Source: Coriaria nepalensis (lineage: Eukaryota; Streptophyta; Magnoliopsida; Cucurbitales; Coriariaceae). Taken from it: a stretch of DNA of 64,000 nt. The stretch covers positions 2,976,001-3,040,000 of the forward strand of contig CP114486.1 in the NCBI GenBank assembly GCA_027186245.1, in the 5' to 3' direction. This document shows, piece after piece, positions 57,730-64,000 of this stretch. The notes under the pieces were generated by a model, which saw nothing but the letters and a program-made list of their open reading frames with translations, was not told the origin of the DNA and searched no databases. Numbering within the stretch: the first letter of the stretch is position 1; each line of letters begins with the position of its first letter. Both the position numbers and the translations under genes were made by a program.

Positions 57730-60700
57730 TTACCAAATAAAAATTGATTTTCTCAAAGTTATTGTTCCCTAAAACCACTGATGAACTAGTAACGAAATTA
57801 TACATTTGTCTAGGCCTCTAATCATTCGAGGGGGTGGGATTGTAATTAAGAAGATACCGATAATATATATGCTTTGCGTTTCTCTTTTTCTAAATGTTTA
57901 ATGAATTACAACTCGTTTATTGGACAAAGGATAAGAATTTCTTATCTCCATCATACATTAACTATTATTGGAAATAACTATTATGAATAAATTTAATTAT
58001 GATGCGGCCGATTAAAATATAAACTTAAAAGTTGGCTTAAATATAATATTGATGATCAATTATTTTAATATAAATAAAAATCTCATACGTAATTTTTTAT
58101 TAAATTAAAATAAATTTAATTTAATAATGAAATTTATATCTTTCTATTTAATTATTTATTTTAATAATTAGTTATTAATAAAATAATAATATATTAGATG
58201 ACACAAATATATATATATATAACTATAAAATAATATCATTAATATAATTTATATAAAAAAATTTCGATAAAATTTTCTAAATTTTGATATTGCCATCTAG
58301 AGTTCTAGTGTCTATTTTTTTTTTTTTTACTACGAAGTAATAATTGATTTAAATAAATATATAAATAAATTAATAAAAAAAAAAAGGTGTAGATGCCTCA
58401 CATTCCTATCTTTACATCTTTTTGCCTTTGTCATTCTTTATATATATTTTTACCTTCTCCCCCAATTCTCCATTTCCCTTTTGTGTACTATCTTTCGACT
58501 TCTACTAAAACATAGAACTATTATTCTTACATTATTTGTTGATAAAGATATATCTTCACATCAATATCAAACCAAACGTGTTTTCCTTCTTTTTTTTTTT
58601 TTTTTTTTTTTTTTCTTTTTCGGTCTAAAAGTCCTACGTGATTGTTGATGATTAAGATATCTTTGAATCAATATCAATCGTTACTTAGAAGAAGAGAAAA
58701 GAAAGTAGGAAAAAATAATTAATCTTAAAAATTCGAACATAAGATAAGAAGATGAGTAATCAAATCTAGTATATATGTTAATAACTTAGATCATGAGTTT
58801 GACTCGTAAATCACGTGTAACACATATACGCCCCCCTCTCTCCCAATTGTTCAGTTCAACAGTAATATGAAAGTAACCTAATAATCAAAACAAATTAATG
58901 ACGATCGATAAGAAATTCGTTAGGTACGTACGACAAACTTTACGAAAAGAGATGCATAATTAATTGGGTTTTGTGGGTGCATGGGCGTGTGAATGAAAGT
59001 GAAGAATGGTAAAAGACAATTCCGTCATGTTTCATGAAGGATTTTGATTACAAATTGGAATCCAAGTTGCAAGAAAGGTATGGTTGCAGGGACGGTTCCT
59101 TTTTCCATGAGCTTCATAAAGCAAAAGGCCGCTTATTGATGACTAAAAATAAAAGATATTATTAATAAAGTCAAGTCAAAATAATTTTTTTTTTCTTCTT
59201 CTTCTTCTTTATTTTTTTAAGAACGTACCCACCATCATTCATTAGCATCTCTTATTAGTGGTAACACAGCCTACTTTAATATATTTATATCATTTTTTGA
59301 TTTCTAAGAAAATGAAAATTCCTAGATTTATTTCGAATCTAAATCAGATTTAACTTAAAAGTGACATGTGAAAAAGGTTGCCCTTTTTGCTTGATATTTG
59401 ATTGGTTTGGTCTAAACATAGTATGAGTTGTACTAAATGTTGCCTTTTTGTAAGAAATTAAGAGAGCCATTGGTTTTGTTTTCTGAGTATGAATTAAATT
59501 AAAAATTATTATTATTCATATGTTTATTTTATTTTTATCTAAAATTCATAATTATTTTGATTCTTTAAACTCTAAATAAGGAATTAGTAATTCTCTTTAA
59601 AATATATGTATTTTCCGACATAATAATTAGATGATTTGTTTCGTAATATTTCAATTCTTTTAAATATATCATATAAATATTATTTCATAAGATCCTAAAA
59701 TATGATGATAAATCATTAAAATGTGAAATGAAAATCATTTAATGTTGAATACGGATCTTGAGTGAACTGAACATTTTCCAAAGAAATTATAGAATGAGTT
59801 GCTACCTATGTTTAGATCTCAAATAAATTGGTTATCCATTTTTTATATAACCAAATAAATAACAAGATATAGACAATTCAATTCCTACTTGTTCCCCTTC
59901 TCATTCTCATTTACATTCTTATCAAAAAATCAAACTAATAGCTCCATAAATATTATATGTTACTATTAGATGTATATAGTGTTCCTGATTGGGATAATAT
60001 ACAAAATTAATAATTCGTAAAATTATAAAATTTTCATATAAGACTCATACAATATGTAAATTCTTAATTTACTCACGTTTGTACTTATGATTCAATTATG
60101 AGTTATTCCTCAAAATATGACTCAATCATTAATTATTATTATTATTTTCTTCTTAAAATCGACATTAACTAATATCTCATCTCTAAGTTTTCTTAACAAG
60201 ATAAAAAAGATTTAGCATATTTTTCTTATATTGTAATAAAAATTTATATGTCATCACCTGGTTAATTTTCATATTTAATTAACTTTTAAATGAATAATAA
60301 ATTAATATTTATTTAATATACATCTTTTATGGCATACATATTTAATGGTGCTCGCTCAAGATTGATAGATATTTATGATAAATCTACTAGTAATCAATCG
60401 GTACTTTATTGAATTGTTATTTAGATCAATCGACCCACAAAAGTTAACACAAAACTTCATAAATGAAAATCCACCTTCTATTCTCTATCTCATGTCAATA
60501 TGTATATTAGATTCATTTTTTGACTTACAGTTAGCTAGTAAAGTGTTTAAAAGTAGAAAGGAAAAATACAAATAAATAAACAAACTTGGAATTAGAAGAA
60601 CAATCAAGTATTTATGCCGTAATGTTGTCAATAGAGAAGGAAAATTAGGTACACATTCAACATTACAACACCGAAAGTAGTGAAGAGAAGCTATTCATTC

Positions 60701-62282
60701 ATTCTTTTAAGTAAGATTGTAATAAAAAGAAGAAGGCTATTTACTTGTCTTTCTCGTAAGGGAAATTAGACAAGTAGTAAATTCAACAACATGCATTTTC
60801 CTTTTCTCCAAATATCAAAAGAATATGCTTAAGCACTCCAAGTCCTTCATTATCAACATCATAGGATTCATTTTTCTGTAGTACTTACAATTTTCGCTTT
60901 GTCTTAAGTGATCAAACAAATTTGTAATTGATGCCACAATTAATAATATATGACTAGATGACCCAAACGTGCAAGGAACTAAGGATCATTAGATCATATG
61001 ATCATGATGTTTTATTAAATAATTTACTTAGTGTGCTGTTAGCCGATGATACTAATTAAGAGGTTAATCAAGAAGTGACATTATTAGCAATTTTATCATG
61101 TTACTCTTCATAAATGAAAACTCTTTTTTGACAAGGATATGTAAATCGTTCGTTTCACTGCATGTATAAATCTAACCTCCACCTAACAACACCCACATTT
61201 GGTTTATCCGTTTCTTTTCAGTTCATATTTCAGTCGATGAAAAGTCAATCATCAACGCTTCACTTTTTTTCTTTGGGTCAAAGTTTTCAGCAAGTAACTT
61301 GCAAATTGCAATGTAACAAATTCCATTCTTTTATCCAGTGATCAACAAAATCACATGATCACGTGACGTTGGTTCCATCAGGAAAATATAATGTCATGTT
61401 TCTTGTCATTTGTCTCTATTCCCATCTTTACGGAATCACGGATCACGACGTAGCCCTTGATCATTGACTTTATTTATTGTTTTTTGTTATTTGAGAGGTA
61501 AGAGTTAAAGTCAGATTATGCTGGGGAGATAAGTACAAAGAATGATTTAACAAGTTAGGCTGAACTGCATGCAAAAGTATTCCTTACCTACATGAATTGA
61601 ATCCAACAATAACTAGTATTTCTCCTGCGTATCTAACCCCAATCTGATCTGATCTAGTCAACGAATCGTTCTCAACACATATTTTTTTGTTTTTTTGTTT
61701 TTGTTTTTGTTTTTGTTTTATTTATCATTTTTCGTTTAAATAAGATAAATTATTTAATAAAATGAAAAATAAGACCTTCGAAACCCGTAGTCAGTCAATG
61801 CCTAAATTATATCTTTGGATAAGCACTGACCGAAATTAAATTTGATTCCGATCTCCATCTTTAATATCGAAACTGATGTGAGTACCTTATCTATTGCCAA
61901 AAATCAGTATTAATATCTAGACCTAGACCGGAAATTTAGACCGCCCCTATTATATCAAGCTTTCCTAGGCCCAAAAAAGAAAAAAAAAATCGATTTTTTT
62001 AATTCTTGACCCACCAAAAAAAGGAAAATAAAAATCTTTCATAAAATTCTATATTGGGTTTTACAATGTGTTTCTTTTTTTTTTATATAGGATTTGTTGG
62101 GTTAATTTTATTGCATGGCCCAATAATATGATGATCATCTTATTGTGATGTTGAGCCCAATGAAAACGGGCTAAAAGGTCCACGAGGATTCATTATTTCA
62201 GGAAGTTTCCTTTATTAAAAAATTTATATATATCAAAGAAGAAAAATTATCTATTTTTACGAGTATATCTTGAAACCATTAA
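57121..62282. other. Long AT-rich intergenic region
   Basis: About 5 kb with no recognisable gene. A 16-base G run precedes it (57105-57120) in the NPF upstream DNA. (ATT)n is at about 57698-57729 and poly-T at about 58590-58612. Short similar AT-rich segments (GGTTAATTTTTATTCTTAA at about 57543 and GGTTAATTTTCATATTTAA at 60261) suggest two decayed copies of one element, but no borders were defined. Confidence 0.45.
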
Positions 62283-62765
62283 TGCAATCTCGTTGACATA
62301 ATCAACCAAATCTGCACAAAAAGTCTACAGATTTGAGCTATGACTTCTGTGTGAGCTCACTTGAAGCAATTCCCATAAGCCATTCAACAAATCTACAAGG
62401 ATTGGGTCTCCTTGCTTTGGAACTCGCTTTACAGAACACAACCAACATCATTTCCACTATAACTGCTTTGTTGGAGATTTCAACTAGTTTTGATCCTCAC
62501 GCTTTATCGTGCTTGCAGGACTGCCTTCAACTCTACCATCACGCTTCCATCTTCTTACTTGATTCTCTTCATGCCTTCTTGCTAAAGCAATACAAGACTT
62601 GTCAAGTGTGGGTCTAGACAGCCATTAAAGCACCTTCGACATGTGAGCACGGGTTCTACTTGTAACAAGGAGAACAAGGCTCTCCCGTAACTCATGGAAA
62701 TGACAATCTCTTGGAATTGTGTGAAATAGTAGCACTATGCATCATCGACTTGCTTTCTCGTGTTG
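62283..62765 (+). pseudogene. Broken invertase/pectin methylesterase inhibitor gene
   Basis: Translation gives DIINQICTKS, then in another frame DLSYDFCVSSLEAIPISHST, LQGLGLLALELALQNTTNII, DCLQLYHHASIFLLDS and, after in-frame stops, TAIKAPSTCEHGFY. This is the four-helix PMEI/invertase-inhibitor fold with its conserved cysteines (in CTKS, FCVSS, CLQDC, STCEH). A frameshift lies near 62322 and stop codons are at 62615-62617 and 62663-62665, so no full-length inhibitor can be made. No intact paralog is in the window. Confidence 0.7.
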
Positions 62766-64000
62766 TCGTTTCACCAGTTCAGATGTCGTTTCGAACTGCA
62801 ATAGGAGGGGGGGTTCCGCCAGGTCCTGGATATAGTGCAAGGCCGGGGCGACGCTTGAAGAGCCCCAGTAACAAGCTACTGCGATGGGCATTTCTCTCTT
62901 TGTCCTACCGGCTCTCTTTTATCTGTACTATCCTTTCTCGATGTGGAAATTGTATTTTATGCATCCAATCACTATTTCAAAATGGGCCAAGGCCCCACTA
63001 AACTGAGGTTGTGAATTATGCCAAGGCCCCATTTATTTTTAACCACAGGCCCATTATGATTAACTGTTAAATGGAGGCTGTGAATTATGCCGAAATATTT
63101 AATTCCTCTTATCATTCTCATTCTCGTTCTAAATAAAAAATCGAACCAAATAAACATTTCTATTATTTTTCAATGCCTTGCTAATACATTTGATGCGGAG
63201 GAAAAGTTAAAAGCTGCTGCTGATAGTTGTCCGGGACTCAAAAGATGCATTGATTGCCTGCGCATGTGATCCCAGACTGATTAACAAAAAGTCAAACTTG
63301 ATGAAAGAAGAATCAAACAGGGTAAAAGTCAACCATAAGAAACATTTATGTAGTGCTGACTCCTGAGCTGGAGCTGCAGAAATTTTCAAAGGTAAACCAC
63401 CTACCAGCATTGACTTTGAAGGCCCAAAGAGTTTGCTTGCAACTGCAAATACGGAGTGCGTGCAGTTGATTTTAACTGACATTGTTTGAACACTTGACGC
63501 TCATTTCCTCAGTATGATTTTATTTGATCCTTTTTTGCTACTAACTTTATGATTCTATACATCGAGAGTTGAATATCAGGCAAAAGAAAAGTATGAAGTA
63601 AATATTTTTTAAAAGTATTCATAGTTAAAGGAAATAATAAATCATAGTTAAGATTAAATATCATGTTACATTAATATGAACTTTAACTATAACGACCTCG
63701 AATGGTATCGGTCTTGATCCCGATTCTAACTTTACCCGCCTTTGTATAATATCATGTTATTTTGAAGTGGTTTTTGGTGGAGGTTCTAAGTTGTTAAAAT
63801 GCCTTTACATTGAATACAAGATAGGGTACTTTATACGTACAAAAACAGACGCATGTGCCACCACAGAATTGCATGCATGTACACTGTACGTGAATTGATA
63901 TTTTTTATTCATCAATAAATAAATAAATTTAATTTAATTTAATTTAATTATATAATTAAATGTTGGGGCTAGGCCTATAGGGAGAGGAGGGTACGAGAGG
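62766..64000. other. Right-hand intergenic sequence
   Basis: No intact gene. A 24-base segment GTTGTGAATTATGCCAAGGC appears around 63008 with related copies at 62988 and 63067, a local direct repeat. A short frame near 63190 reads FDAEEKLKAAADSCPG and may be another PMEI-like fragment, but this is weak. The window ends without a visible gene. Confidence 0.35.

Overview
This is a window of nuclear DNA from a flowering plant, most likely a eudicot. Genes have short GT-AG exons, intergenic DNA is very AT-rich, and retrotransposon and transposon remnants are common. The proteins belong to plant families: FLP-type MYB, RLCK-VII kinase, TPS-a terpene synthase, Whirly, WRI-type AP2, NPF transporter and glyoxal-oxidase-like. 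Species cannot be told from the sequence alone. All exon models were read by eye from splice signals and protein family knowledge; no alignment program was run.

Left part (1-12.7 kb): the 3' exons of an FLP/MYB88-type gene, a complete receptor-like cytoplasmic kinase, and a complete sesquiterpene-synthase-type TPS gene that appears to have lost one family intron.

Middle part (about 5.2-32.2 kb): the most notable region, a MIR395 cluster. I find seven hairpins with a near-canonical 21-nt miR395, four on the plus strand (6.9, 15.8, 19.9, 23.1 kb) and three on the minus strand (25.9, 27.3, 31.9 kb). There is also one divergent hairpin (27.9 kb, plus) and a triple tandem repeat of only the 3' half (24.2-24.4 kb). 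The plus copies lie in a tandemly repeated unit that also carries the last codons and 3' flank of the kinase gene. The minus copies lie in a second duplicated block, one copy of which has lost a MIR395 by a deletion at short homology. Later insertions include a CACTA element with AGA target duplication, a 5'-truncated Copia element, a solo LTR with AATAA flanks, a LINE fragment and small non-autonomous elements. In plants miR395 acts in sulfate assimilation by targeting ATP sulfurylase and a low-affinity sulfate transporter; neither target gene is in the window.

Right part (33-57 kb): ordinary gene space. It holds UBC2/RAD6-type E2 (minus), a Whirly1-like gene with several disruptions (minus), a WRI3/WRI4-type AP2 factor with the family's 9-nt microexon (minus), VDAC (plus), a large conserved plant protein resembling the TRAPP-associated TRIPP protein (minus), a single-exon glyoxal-oxidase-like gene (plus) and an NPF4-like transporter (minus). 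The last 7 kb is AT-rich with a broken invertase/pectin-methylesterase-inhibitor pseudogene.

Apart from the MIR395 cluster and its kinase-derived repeat, neighbours are functionally unrelated, as usual in plant genomes.
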